Assembly: GCF_000337795.1 (NCBI RefSeq)
Contig: NZ_AOLP01000019.1
Coordinates: forward strand, 248,001 to 312,000
Length of the DNA stretch: 64,000 nt
Origin: Haloferax denitrificans ATCC 35960
GTDB taxonomy: Archaea; Halobacteriota; Halobacteria; Halobacteriales; Haloferacaceae
Direction of reading: 5' to 3'
Positions 45,129 through 53,815 of this stretch are shown one piece after another (within the stretch, counting starts at the first letter, position 1; every line of letters begins with the position of its first letter). Made by a program: the position numbers and the translations under genes. The notes below the pieces were generated by a model. It had not been told where the DNA came from. It made no database searches and saw only the letters and a program-made list of their open reading frames with translations.

Positions 45129-46571
45129 GTGTTTCCGGTCCCCAACCCCGTCCGCCTCCTCATCCTCGGTATCGGGCTGGCGCTCGCCCGTGTCGGTCTC
45201 CTCGACCGCGAGCGCGCCGTCCGCATCGCCGACCTCTCGTGGCCCCGCGTCGTCACCGGCATCGCCCGGATGTCGAAAAACGCCGTCGACGTGGCGATGG
45301 TGGGTCTCGCCTCCGGGACCGTCGCAATCACCGGCGTCGGGTTCGCCGGGCCGTACTGGGGACTCGCCTTCGCGCTCGGCGGCGGCATCGCGGGCGGGAC
45401 CATCGCGCTCGTCTCACAGCGCTTCGGCGCGGACGCGATGGACGAACTGGGGCTCGCGGTCCGGTCGAGCGCGCTCTTGACCGTCGTCGCCACGCTCCCG
45501 GTCACGGCCGTCTTCTGGCTGTTTCCCACCGAACTCATCTCCGTGCTGAGTAGCGACCAAGGCGCAATCGAGCTCGGGGCGGCCTACCTCCGAATCGTCG
45601 GACTCGGCGTCCCGTTCGCCGGGCTGAACCTCATCGGGAGTCGCGTCCTCGTCGGCACCGATGACGCGTACACCGCGATGATTCTCCGCGCGACCGGGGC
45701 GGTCATCAACATCGTCCTCAACGCGGTGCTCATCTTCGGGCTCGACCTCGGCGTCGAGGGCGCGGCGCTCGGGACCGTCCTCTCGAACGTCGTCGTCACC
45801 GGCGCGTTCGCGGTCGGTCTCTCGCGGGGGGCGCTCCCCGGCGTCGGGGCGTTCCCGGTCACCATCGACCCCTTCGGGTCGTTCGTCGACCCCGGGACGC
45901 TCGTCGACCTCGTCAAAATCGGCCTGCCCGTGATGGGTCGCGGGCTCGTCTGGACCGTCGCCGAGTTCCCGATGCTCGCCATCCTCGACAGCTTCGGCCC
46001 CGACGTGGTCGCGGCGTTCGTCATCGCCCGCCGCATCTGGGGGCTGATGAACACCCCCGGCTGGGGCTTCGGGCTGGCGTCGTCGAGCCTCGTCGGGCAG
46101 GCGCTCGGCAAGGACGACGAGCGAACCGCCGAGGCCTACGGCAACGAGGTCATTCGGTTCGCCGTCGCCACGTACATCGTCTCGGCGGCGCTCGTGGCGA
46201 TATTCGCCCGCCCAATCGTCCTCGGGTTCGTCGATAACCCGGCGGACCCGGCGGTCCCCATCGCCGTCAACCTCGTCTACGTCGCCTGTCTCGCCGTCAT
46301 CTTACAGGGCGTCTCCGGCGGCTCCGCGGGGCCGCTCGACGCCAGCGGCGACACGCGCTGGACGTTCGGAAGCCAGTTCGTCGGGATGTTCCTCGGGTCG
46401 ATTCCGCTCACCTACATCGGCTCTATCACTTCGCTCGGGCTCACCGGGCTCTACCTGGCGTTCCTCGCCGAGACGACCATCCCGGCGGTGCTGAACTACT
46501 ACCGCTTCAAGACCGGGACGTGGAAGGCGGTGAGTCGGAACTACCGGCCGAAGGCGGCCGCGGACGACTAA
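45129..46571 (+). CDS. MATE-family efflux transporter
   Basis: A 480-residue, 12-helix protein. The MATE pattern is visible in both halves: NAVDVAMVGLASGTVAITGVGFAGPY (helix 1-2) and IGLPVMGRGLVWTVAEFPMLAIL (helix 7). It probably exports organic cations or drugs in exchange for Na+ or H+. GTG 45129 is chosen because of the TATA box 28 nt upstream; the frame is open much further but overlaps the VOC gene on the other strand. Confidence 0.9.
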   Translation: MFPVPNPVRLLILGIGLALARVGLLDRERAVRIADLSWPRVVTGIARMSKNAVDVAMVGLASGTVAITGVGFAGPYWGLAFALGGGIAGGTIALVSQRFGADAMDELGLAVRSSALLTVVATLPVTAVFWLFPTELISVLSSDQGAIELGAAYLRIVGLGVPFAGLNLIGSRVLVGTDDAYTAMILRATGAVINIVLNAVLIFGLDLGVEGAALGTVLSNVVVTGAFAVGLSRGALPGVGAFPVTIDPFGSFVDPGTLVDLVKIGLPVMGRGLVWTVAEFPMLAILDSFGPDVVAAFVIARRIWGLMNTPGWGFGLASSSLVGQALGKDDERTAEAYGNEVIRFAVATYIVSAALVAIFARPIVLGFVDNPADPAVPIAVNLVYVACLAVILQGVSGGSAGPLDASGDTRWTFGSQFVGMFLGSIPLTYIGSITSLGLTGLYLAFLAETTIPAVLNYYRFKTGTWKAVSRNYRPKAAADD

Positions 46572-46578
46572 GCCGGAG

Positions 46579-47061
46579 TCACCGGAGGTCGCGCTCGCTC
46601 GCGCTCGCGCGTGACCAATACAGGAACCCCGCCACGGCCCACAAGAGGACGGTCCCGACCGGCCACGCGGTTCGACCGGGTTGGACCGAAAAGCCGCGGG
46701 CGACCTCCAACTGGGTCACGCCGGCGAGGAGGAGTCCGGCCGCGGTGAGTCGAACGTCCTCGCGTCCGAACAGCGCGCCCGAGAGCGCGCTTCCGAGCGC
46801 GACGAGGTAACAGGCGACGCCGACCGGCCAGACGAGGATGTAGTCCGGCAGTCCCATCGTAAAGCGCAGGAAGAAGTCGGTGATGGTCGTCACGCTCCCG
46901 GTCGCGGGACCGACGAGTCCCCACGGGAACAGGAGCGTGGCGCTCCCGCTCGTGAACGTCTGGACGGACCACGGAACGAGAGCGAGGACGGAGACGAGGA
47001 GTAGGTTGCGACGGCGCGCGGGCGACCGCGGCGCCGACCGGGCCGCCGGGTCGGTCGTCAC
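46579..47061 (-). CDS. membrane protein of unknown function downstream of DRG GTPase
   Basis: A 160-residue protein with about four membrane helices (approximately residues 20-40, 70-95, 105-120 and 130-150). PARRRNLLLVSVLALVPWSVQTF opens the first helix. Its GTG overlaps the stop of the GTPase gene (GTGA), so it is co-translated. The family is haloarchaeal, I believe an entry of the TIGR04206 type, but I am not certain. Confidence 0.75.
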   Translation of the reverse strand: MTTDPAARSAPRSPARRRNLLLVSVLALVPWSVQTFTSGSATLLFPWGLVGPATGSVTTITDFFLRFTMGLPDYILVWPVGVACYLVALGSALSGALFGREDVRLTAAGLLLAGVTQLEVARGFSVQPGRTAWPVGTVLLWAVAGFLYWSRASASERDLR

Positions 47062-48167
47062 CGCTGGGCGATGATGCGGAGCACGTCCTCGTCGGCGAGG
47101 ACGTGGTCGCGGCCGACCTGCTGGTCGTCGTGTTTCGCGCTCGGCCCCGAGACGCGGGCGAACCGGAACCGCTCGTCGAGCTTGGCACCGAGTTCGTGGA
47201 TGGCGTCGTCGATGGTGTCGCCCTCGCGGAGGACGAGCGGCTCGTCGTAGTCGACGCCGCGGCCGGGTTTGTCCATGTAGATGCGGATGAGCCCGAGGGC
47301 GTCCCAAATCTCCTCTTTGAGCGCGTCGAGGCCCTTCTCGGCTTCGGCGCTGATGAACGTCACCTCGTCGGGGTCGAGGCCGACCTCGCGGAGGTTCTCC
47401 TCGACCGTCGGGAGGTAGTCCTTGTCGATGAGGTCGGCCTTGTTGACGGCGACGATAGACGGCAGGTAGACGCGGTTTTTCATGATGCCGTCGACGAGTT
47501 CGTCGATGGTCGTCTCGCCGCGGAGCGTCACCTCGGCGTTGACGAAGCCGTGTTCACGGAGGATGCCCTTGATGGTCTCCTCTTCGAGGTCGACGCTGTC
47601 GCTTTTGGTGACGTTGATGCCGCCTTTGCCCTTCTTGTTGATAGAGAGGTTCGGCGGCGACGTGTCGAGCCGAATCTTGTTGTTGTAAAGCTCCCGTTGC
47701 AGTCGCTCGTAGCGCTCTATCTCGAACACCGAGAGCATGAACACGACGAGGTCGGCGGTGCGGACGACGGAAAGGACCTCCTTGCCGCCGCCGCGACCGC
47801 CCGCGGCCCCTTCGATGAGGCCGGGCACGTCGAGTATCTGGATGTTCGCGCCCTTGTACTTCAGCATCCCCGGGTTGACGTTGAGCGTCGTGAACTCGTA
47901 CTCGCCGGTCTCGCTGTCGGCGTTGGTGAGCGCGTTGATGAGCGTCGATTTGCCGACGCTCGGGAAGCCGACGAGCGCGACCGTGGCGTCGCCGGTCTTC
48001 TCGACGGCGTACCCTTGGCCGCCGCCGGCCGAACTCTGGTTTTCGAGTTTCTCTTTCAGTTCCGCGAGTTTCGCCTTCAGCCGGCCGATGTGCGCCTCGG
48101 TCGACTTGTTGTACGGCGTGTTAGATATCTCCTCGCGGATATCTTCGATCTCCTCCTCCAGTCCCAT
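47058..48167 (-). CDS. drg: DRG/Obg-family GTPase with TGS domain
   Basis: A 369-residue translation-associated GTPase of the DRG/RBG family. A charged coiled coil (residues 1-45) precedes G1 GFPSVGKST (67-75), G3 DVPGLIEGA, G4 NKADL and a C-terminal TGS domain (about 290-369; IRIYMDKPG ... VLREGDTI). ATG 48167 is chosen; a start 21 codons upstream adds basic residues. A membrane-protein gene overlaps its stop. Confidence 0.94.
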   Translation of the reverse strand: MGLEEEIEDIREEISNTPYNKSTEAHIGRLKAKLAELKEKLENQSSAGGGQGYAVEKTGDATVALVGFPSVGKSTLINALTNADSETGEYEFTTLNVNPGMLKYKGANIQILDVPGLIEGAAGGRGGGKEVLSVVRTADLVVFMLSVFEIERYERLQRELYNNKIRLDTSPPNLSINKKGKGGINVTKSDSVDLEEETIKGILREHGFVNAEVTLRGETTIDELVDGIMKNRVYLPSIVAVNKADLIDKDYLPTVEENLREVGLDPDEVTFISAEAEKGLDALKEEIWDALGLIRIYMDKPGRGVDYDEPLVLREGDTIDDAIHELGAKLDERFRFARVSGPSAKHDDQQVGRDHVLADEDVLRIIAQR

Positions 48168-48323
48168 CGTCAACAGTTCCGCCGCGTCCGTCGAAAAACC
48201 CTTTCCTTCCGCGCGGCGGGCCAGCCGCACCGACGCGTCGGATATTGTGGTCGTCTCGCGTGCGCGAAGAGACGAGTTTCGGCACGGTTATACACGACCC
48301 CTTCGACCGCCCGATGAACACCG

Positions 48324-48527
48324 ATGCCCGACCCCCGAACGCTCCGCGACAGCACGCAAATCGTGCTCCCCTGCGACCTCTTGGAGAGCGTGCGCGACGA
48401 CCTCGAAGCGGAGTTCGTCGTCTCCGTCCACCGGGCGGACAGAGGGACGTGCCGTATCATCGGGAGTCCCGTCGAGATTCGCGCGGTCAGCGACTTCCTC
48501 GCCCGACAGGGCATCTCCCTCCGCTAG
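48324..48527 (+). CDS. small conserved haloarchaeal protein
   Basis: A 67-residue protein (MPDPRTLRDSTQIVLPCDLL ... RIIGSPVEIRAVSDFLARQG) with a KH-like alpha/beta pattern. It resembles the short haloarchaeal family named after VNG_1110C. Function unknown. Confidence 0.72.
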   Translation: MPDPRTLRDSTQIVLPCDLLESVRDDLEAEFVVSVHRADRGTCRIIGSPVEIRAVSDFLARQGISLR

Positions 48528-48572
48528 TCGCGGTTCCGAAGGGCTTGTTACCACACAGTCCAACGGACGCGT

Positions 48573-48938
48573 ATGGACGAAGCGCCGGGACTCTCCGACC
48601 AGTACCGCACGGCCAGTCCGTGGCCCGTGTTCATCGCGCTCGGAATCCCCATCTCCGAGTTGGGCCTGTTGTTCGACCTGTTTCCCCTCGCCGTCGGCGG
48701 ACTGCTCCTGTTCGGCGGGAGCGTCGTCGGCATCCTCAAGGAGTCCGGATACGTCACCTCGACGATTCGCGCAGTCACCGCGCTTGCGGTCATCTTCCTC
48801 GCGTTCGGCGCGTGGCTCGCGTTCACCGACATCGCCCTCGTGACCCGGGGCTACGCGGTCATCGCCGCCGCGATTCTGCTGGCGGTCGGCGGCGTCGTCT
48901 TCGAACTGTTCGTCCGCGAACAGCGACAGACGTTCTGA
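48573..48938 (+). CDS. membrane protein of the A-type oxidase cluster
   Basis: A 121-residue protein with four membrane helices (about residues 18-38, 40-60, 64-85 and 90-112). It is the first of three genes running toward the oxidase subunit I. Haloarchaea carry such proteins beside cox genes; its role is not known. Confidence 0.75.
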   Translation: MDEAPGLSDQYRTASPWPVFIALGIPISELGLLFDLFPLAVGGLLLFGGSVVGILKESGYVTSTIRAVTALAVIFLAFGAWLAFTDIALVTRGYAVIAAAILLAVGGVVFELFVREQRQTF

Positions 48939-49011
48939 CCGCCGCGGACGCCCCCGCTGACGACCCCGCGGCCGCTCCCACTCGCCCCGACCGGACGAGA
49001 AACCAACAATC

Positions 49012-49019
49012 TATTTGAA
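49012..49019 (+). promoter_or_regulatory. TATA box of the DUF6684-like gene
   Basis: tatttgaa is centred about 27 nt before the ATG at 49042, which predicts a leaderless transcript and decides that start over one nine codons upstream. Confidence 0.5.
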
Positions 49020-49041
49020 CGGCGTCCCCGACTGTCCCGAT

Positions 49042-49401
49042 ATGGCAACCAAGACGTTCGACAAGGACACCATCCTCGACCTCACGGTCAACATGGTCCC
49101 GCTGGCCATCATCCTGTTTTTCGTGGTGGCGTTCACCTTTGTCAATCCGTTTGGGTTCGAATCGCTCACCTCGGGGCTCCAGTACACACTCCTCATCGCG
49201 CCGTTCGTGCTCCTCGCGGCGCTCACCTACCTCTCGGGGAAGGCCATCGCGGGCTCCGAGAAGGAAGGCACCGTCTACGCGCCCGGACAGGCGACGGTCC
49301 CCGGCGCGAAGCCGCTTCACGAAGAAGAAGGCGAGGAGGCGGCCGAACTCGAAGAATCGCCGGATGACGACACCGTCGAGGCCGCGGACGAGACGGCTTA
49401 A
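49042..49401 (+). CDS. two-helix membrane protein before oxidase subunit I
   Basis: A 119-residue protein with two membrane helices (about residues 18-38 and 48-68) and an acidic C-terminal tail. It resembles the haloarchaeal family DUF6684, which is found next to cox genes. It may be a small subunit or assembly factor of the oxidase. Confidence 0.77.
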   Translation: MATKTFDKDTILDLTVNMVPLAIILFFVVAFTFVNPFGFESLTSGLQYTLLIAPFVLLAALTYLSGKAIAGSEKEGTVYAPGQATVPGAKPLHEEEGEEAAELEESPDDDTVEAADETA

Positions 49402-49463
49402 AGCACCTCGAATCGCAGGGCGGTCCCGAATCTTTCATTACCCTGCACTACTCAGGCACTTCC

Positions 49464-51257
49464 ATGGAGGTTAACGGACAGTTAGCACTGACGGTGCTCA
49501 TGGGGGTCTTCCTCATCGCCGTCGCCGCGTGGCTCGCGCGGGTCGAAGACTGGCGGTCGTACACCCCGCTCGCGGGCGGAGGCACGGTCGGTGGTACCGC
49601 AGAGCAGTACGTCTCGGAGGAGAAACCATCCGGGGTCATCCGTTGGTTGACGACGGTCGACCACAAGGACATCGGGATGCTCTACGGCGCGTACGCGCTC
49701 ATCGCGTTCGCCGTGGGGGGTCTCATGGTCGTCCTGATGCGGATTGAACTGGCGGACCCGTCGATGACGCTTATCTCGAACACGTTCTACAACTCGTTGC
49801 TCACAAGCCACGGGATTACGATGCTGTTCCTGTTCGGGACGCCCATCATCGCCGCGTTCTCGAACTACTTTATCCCGCTTCTCATCGGCGCGGACGACAT
49901 GGCGTTCCCGCGTATCAACGCCATCGCGTTCTGGCTCCTGCCGCCGGCGGCGCTCCTCATCTGGGCCGGGTTCTTCCCCATCCCGGACGTCATCCCGGCG
50001 CAGACGGCCTGGACGATGTACACGCCGCTTTCGGCCGGTGTCGGTTCCGGCAACCAGGTGAACGCGGGCGTCGACCTGATGCTCCTCGGCCTGCACCTCT
50101 CGGGTGTCTCGGCCACGATGGGCGCGATCAACTTCATCGCGACCATCTTCACGGAGCGTGACGAGAAGGTCTCGTGGGCGAACCTCGACATCTTCTCGTG
50201 GACGATTCTCACCCAGTCCGGGCTCATCCTCTTCGCGTTCCCGCTTCTCGGGAGCGCCATCGCGATGTTGCTTCTCGACCGGAACTTCGGCACGATGTTC
50301 TTCTCGGTCGACGGCGGCGCGATTCTGTGGCAACACCTGTTTTGGTTCTTCGGCCACCCCGAAGTGTACATCCTCGTGTTGCCCCCGATGGGTATCGTGA
50401 GCCTCGTGCTCCCGCGCTTCGCGGGCCGGCGGCTCTTCGGGTTCAAGTTCGTCGTCTACTCCACGCTCGCCATCGGCGTCCTCTCGTTCGGCGTCTGGGC
50501 GCACCACATGTTCGCGACGGGTATCGACCCCCGGCTCCGCGCCTCGTTCATGGCCGTCTCGCTGGCCATCGCGATACCGAGCGCGGTCAAGACGTTCAAC
50601 TGGATCACGACGATGTGGAACGGGAAGATTCGCCTCACGACGCCGATGCTGTTCTGTATCGGCTTCGTCTCGAACTTCATCATCGGCGGCGTGACGGGCG
50701 TCTTCCTCGCGTCGATTCCGGTTGACCTCGTGCTCCACGACACCTACTACGTCGTCGGGCACTTCCACTACATCGTCATGGGTGCCATCGCCTTCGCCGG
50801 CTTCGCCGGGCTCTACTACTGGTTCCCCATCTACACCGGCCGGATGTACCAGGTCACGCTCGGTAAGTGGCACTTCTGGCTCTCGATGGTCGGGACGAAC
50901 CTGACGTTCTTCGCGATGATTCTGCTCGGCTACGGCGGCATGCCGCGTCGCTACGCGACCTACCTGCCGCAGTTCGCGACGCTCCACCAGGTCGCCACGG
51001 TCGGCGCGCTCATCCTGCTCGTCGGCCAGATCATCTTCGTCTGGAACTTCGCCCAGTCGTGGCTCGAAGGCCGCGAGGTCGAAGACGGCGACCCGTGGGA
51101 CCTCGCCGACGACGACCTCACCACCGCCGAGTGGACCTGGTTCGAGCGCAAACTGGAGACGGCCGTCACCGACGGCGGCGAAGACGAGACCGAACTCGCC
51201 ACCGACGGCGGGCAGGCGGTCGACGACGCGGACGCGGACTCCGCTGACGACGCGTAA
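49464..51257 (+). CDS. coxA: A-type (cytochrome c/quinol-type) terminal oxidase subunit I
   Basis: A 597-residue heme-copper oxidase core. GHPEVYILVLPPMG gives the CuB His, the conserved Glu and the cross-linked Tyr of the A family. WAHHMFATG supplies the CuB histidines and HDTYYVVGHFHYIV the heme ligands. After about 500 residues comes a long acidic tail. No subunit II gene lies beside it, unlike the ba3 operon at 17-20 kb, so its CuA partner is encoded elsewhere. Confidence 0.93.
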   Translation: MEVNGQLALTVLMGVFLIAVAAWLARVEDWRSYTPLAGGGTVGGTAEQYVSEEKPSGVIRWLTTVDHKDIGMLYGAYALIAFAVGGLMVVLMRIELADPSMTLISNTFYNSLLTSHGITMLFLFGTPIIAAFSNYFIPLLIGADDMAFPRINAIAFWLLPPAALLIWAGFFPIPDVIPAQTAWTMYTPLSAGVGSGNQVNAGVDLMLLGLHLSGVSATMGAINFIATIFTERDEKVSWANLDIFSWTILTQSGLILFAFPLLGSAIAMLLLDRNFGTMFFSVDGGAILWQHLFWFFGHPEVYILVLPPMGIVSLVLPRFAGRRLFGFKFVVYSTLAIGVLSFGVWAHHMFATGIDPRLRASFMAVSLAIAIPSAVKTFNWITTMWNGKIRLTTPMLFCIGFVSNFIIGGVTGVFLASIPVDLVLHDTYYVVGHFHYIVMGAIAFAGFAGLYYWFPIYTGRMYQVTLGKWHFWLSMVGTNLTFFAMILLGYGGMPRRYATYLPQFATLHQVATVGALILLVGQIIFVWNFAQSWLEGREVEDGDPWDLADDDLTTAEWTWFERKLETAVTDGGEDETELATDGGQAVDDADADSADDA

Positions 51258-51485
51258 CCGACGCCGCTCGCTCGCGGTTCGGTCGCGACTCATTTTTCGG
51301 ACGCTGGTCTTCGAGAGCGAACGCGCCCGACGCCGGCGACTGTCCGTCCGCGCCGCCGATGTCGCGTCTCGCGTGGCGCGTGTCGCGGTATCCGTCCCGT
51401 CAGTGCCGCCGCTCACGAGCGTCAGTGGTCACGGCGAATCGAAGCGGCCGCTGTCGGCGGTGGTGACGCGGAAAAACGGGAGCGC
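51258..51485. other. intergenic gap after oxidase subunit I
   Basis: No gene recognised on either strand. GC-rich throughout. The next feature is the 27-residue microprotein on the minus strand. Confidence 0.4.
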
Positions 51486-51569
51486 TCAGACGACGAGGAG
51501 GATGCCCGTCGCGAACATCAGTATCGCGATGGCCCCGAGCACGAGTCCGAGGATATCGGTATCCGACAT
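51486..51569 (-). CDS. 27-residue membrane microprotein
   Basis: A very short gene starting MSDTDILGLVLGAIAILMF and ending in ATGILLVV then TGA. One membrane helix covers nearly the whole protein. It lies between two genes of the oxidase neighbourhood. Single-helix subunits of this size occur in respiratory complexes, but the coding status rests only on composition and position. Confidence 0.55.
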   Translation of the reverse strand: MSDTDILGLVLGAIAILMFATGILLVV

Positions 51570-51678
51570 ACTCGAAGCTTGGTGCGTGCGGTCAAAGGTG
51601 CATCGGTACGCGGACGCCGACTCCCGGGCGACGAGGCGAACGGAAACTCCTAACAGCGTCCGCATCCGACCACAAACC

Positions 51679-51933
51679 GTGAGTTCGAACGTCGGCGGTC
51701 ACCGCTTCGTCCTCGGGTTGTACGCCGCTCTCGTCGCCGTCGCCGGCGTCGCGGGCTACCTCACGGGCACGTTCGTCTCGGGCCTCAGCGCGCCCCGGTT
51801 TCTCTTCTTGGTGCCGTTTCCACCGACGCCGGCCGGCTTCGCGGCCTACGGCGCGCTGACTATCGCGCTCGTCCTCGGCGTCCCGCTCGGGCTCGTCGTC
51901 TACGTCTCGGCGGGACTCGACGACGACGCCTGA
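51679..51933 (+). CDS. small membrane protein of the oxidase cluster
   Basis: An 84-residue protein with two membrane helices (about residues 10-32 and 52-75), starting at GTG 51679. A comparable haloarchaeal family is found near cox genes. Function unknown. Confidence 0.7.
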   Translation: MSSNVGGHRFVLGLYAALVAVAGVAGYLTGTFVSGLSAPRFLFLVPFPPTPAGFAAYGALTIALVLGVPLGLVVYVSAGLDDDA

Positions 51934-51987
51934 TTCAGCATTATCGTTCAGCACAAATACTAAGACCGGTGACCGGGACGTGATAGT

Positions 51988-52392
51988 ATGTACCACGTGG
52001 TAATCGGTATCGATGACGACACGGAGCACGCGCTCGCGTGCGTCGAAGAGGTCGCGAAACTCCCCGGCGAACCCGGCGAAAAGGAGGTGACGCTCATCCA
52101 CAGCTTCACCGACAACCCGACCGGGGCGTCGGCGACGCAGATTCAGTCGGTCCGAGAGGCGTCCGAGTTCCTCGAAGACCGCGGCGTCGAGTACGACGTC
52201 AACGAGTCGTCGGGCGACCCCGCGGATGTCATCCTCGAGTTCGCCGAAGAGGAGGACGCGGACCTCATCGTCACCGCCGGTCGGAAGCGCTCGCCCGCGG
52301 GCAAGGCGCTGTTCGGAAGCGTCACGCAGACGGTGATTCTGAACTCCGACCGGCCCGTCATGGTGACGGGCTCGACGAAGCGGAAACGCTAG
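51988..52392 (+). CDS. universal stress protein with atypical loop
   Basis: A 134-residue Usp domain (HVVIGIDDDTEHALACVEEVA at the start). The nucleotide loop TAGRKRSPAGKALFGS lacks the second glycine of the usual motif, so ATP binding is doubtful. Its stop overlaps the stop of the convergent thioredoxin-like gene within ctag. Confidence 0.87.
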   Translation: MYHVVIGIDDDTEHALACVEEVAKLPGEPGEKEVTLIHSFTDNPTGASATQIQSVREASEFLEDRGVEYDVNESSGDPADVILEFAEEEDADLIVTAGRKRSPAGKALFGSVTQTVILNSDRPVMVTGSTKRKR

Positions 52393-53069
52393 TAAACCCG
52401 GTCGACGACGGCCGCGACCTCGTCGGGGGTCTGGCGGCCGGACGCTCGTTCTCGAAGTTCGCCGTCACGGACACACAGGAGCGTCGGCGCCGCGTCGACC
52501 TCGAATCGCCGACAGAACTCGTCGGCCGCTTCGCCGTCGACGCCCGCGGTCGCGACTCCGTCGGGAACGCGGTCGAGGATGGCGTCGAGGTCCGCTTTCA
52601 TCGCGTCGCAGGGCTCGCAGAAGCGTCGCCACACGAGGATGACGGCGTCCGGGTGCGCGGCGAGGTACGACTCGAAGGAGTCGTCGTCGAGTTCGTCGAG
52701 CGCGCTCGGCACCGGCGACGACGAGGTCATCTCGACGAGCAGACCCGCCATGACGAAAAGCAGGTCGCGCTCGACCGGCACGTCGAGGAACGACTTCGCC
52801 GCGAGATACGCGACCACGTCGGCTCTGGTGACGTCGAACTCGTCGAGGCGCGACTCGACGTTCTCGGGCGCGACGCCGAAGAGGTCCGAGACGGTCTGGT
52901 GGAACTCCTCGGTCGAGACCGCACCGTAGATGTCGTGGTAGACGGCGAGCGTCTTCTCGAACTCCTCCGTGGTCGAGAGCGTCCCGCCGGGCGCTTCGTC
53001 GACCGCGCCGGCTTCGATGAGCGTTTCGAGCGCCGTCTCGGGGTCGGCGTCGATGTCGGTTGCGGCCAT
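52389..53069 (-). CDS. thioredoxin-like protein at the end of the ABC importer operon
   Basis: A 226-residue protein. Residues 1-125 are an unrecognised acidic helical domain; residues about 130-226 form a thioredoxin fold with WRRFCEPCDAM as the CxxC site and DAAPTLL as the cis-proline. There is no signal peptide. The gene begins three bases after the upstream LivF-type gene ends, so it belongs to the importer operon. A redox role for the imported compound or the transporter is possible. Confidence 0.82.
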   Translation of the reverse strand: MAATDIDADPETALETLIEAGAVDEAPGGTLSTTEEFEKTLAVYHDIYGAVSTEEFHQTVSDLFGVAPENVESRLDEFDVTRADVVAYLAAKSFLDVPVERDLLFVMAGLLVEMTSSSPVPSALDELDDDSFESYLAAHPDAVILVWRRFCEPCDAMKADLDAILDRVPDGVATAGVDGEAADEFCRRFEVDAAPTLLCVRDGELRERASGRQTPDEVAAVVDRVY

Positions 53070-53071
53070 CG

Positions 53072-53815
53072 TCAGACCCCCAGATACCGCTCGCGCGTCT
53101 CGTCGTCCTCGCGGAGCTCCTCGGCGCTCCCGTCGAAGACGATGCCGCCCTGGTCGATGACGTACGCGCGGTCGGCGAGCTTGATGGCCGCCGCGGCGTT
53201 CTGCTCGACGAGGAGGATGGTCGTGCCCGCCTCGCTGATGCGTTCGACCGCGTCTTCCACGTCCTCGATAATCTTCGGCGCGAGCCCCTCGTAGGGCTCG
53301 TCGAGGAGGAGCAGGTCCGTGTTCTGCTTCAGGGCGCGCGCGATGGCGAGCATCTGCTGTTCGCCGCCGGAGAGCGTCCCCGCGCGCTGGTCTCGCCGCT
53401 CGTCGAGTCGGGGGAACTGGTCGTAGACCTCCTCGGTCGACATCCCCTTGTGGCCGAACGACAGCGACCGGCCCCACGTGTTCGACTTGTTGTTGACGAC
53501 CTCCGCGAGGTGGAGGTTCTCGGCGACAGAGAGGTTCGGGAAGATGCGCCGCTCCTCGGGCACCAGCGAGATGCCCCGGACCGACACGTCTTCGGCGGGG
53601 ACGCCGGTGATGTCGTCGTCCTTGAACCGGATGTTTCCCTTCCGCACGTCGGGCGGCGTCGCGCCGGCGATACACCGGAGCGTGGTGGTCTTGCCCGCGC
53701 CGTTGCGGCCGAGGAGCGCGCATATCTCGCCCTCCTCGACGCTCATCGAGAGGTTCCGAATGATGTGGCTCTCGCCGTAGTAGGCGTCGATGGCGTCGAT
53801 TTCGAGGAGGCTCAC
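53072..53815 (-). CDS. livF: ABC importer ATPase, LivF type
   Basis: A 247-residue ATPase. Walker A GRNGAGKTT, signature LSGGEQQMLAIARAL and Walker B LLLLDEPYEGLA are complete. The LivF type is shown by IDAYYGESHIIRNLSM at the start. It overlaps the LivG-type gene by four bases (ATGA). Confidence 0.93.
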   Translation of the reverse strand: MSLLEIDAIDAYYGESHIIRNLSMSVEEGEICALLGRNGAGKTTTLRCIAGATPPDVRKGNIRFKDDDITGVPAEDVSVRGISLVPEERRIFPNLSVAENLHLAEVVNNKSNTWGRSLSFGHKGMSTEEVYDQFPRLDERRDQRAGTLSGGEQQMLAIARALKQNTDLLLLDEPYEGLAPKIIEDVEDAVERISEAGTTILLVEQNAAAAIKLADRAYVIDQGGIVFDGSAEELREDDETRERYLGV

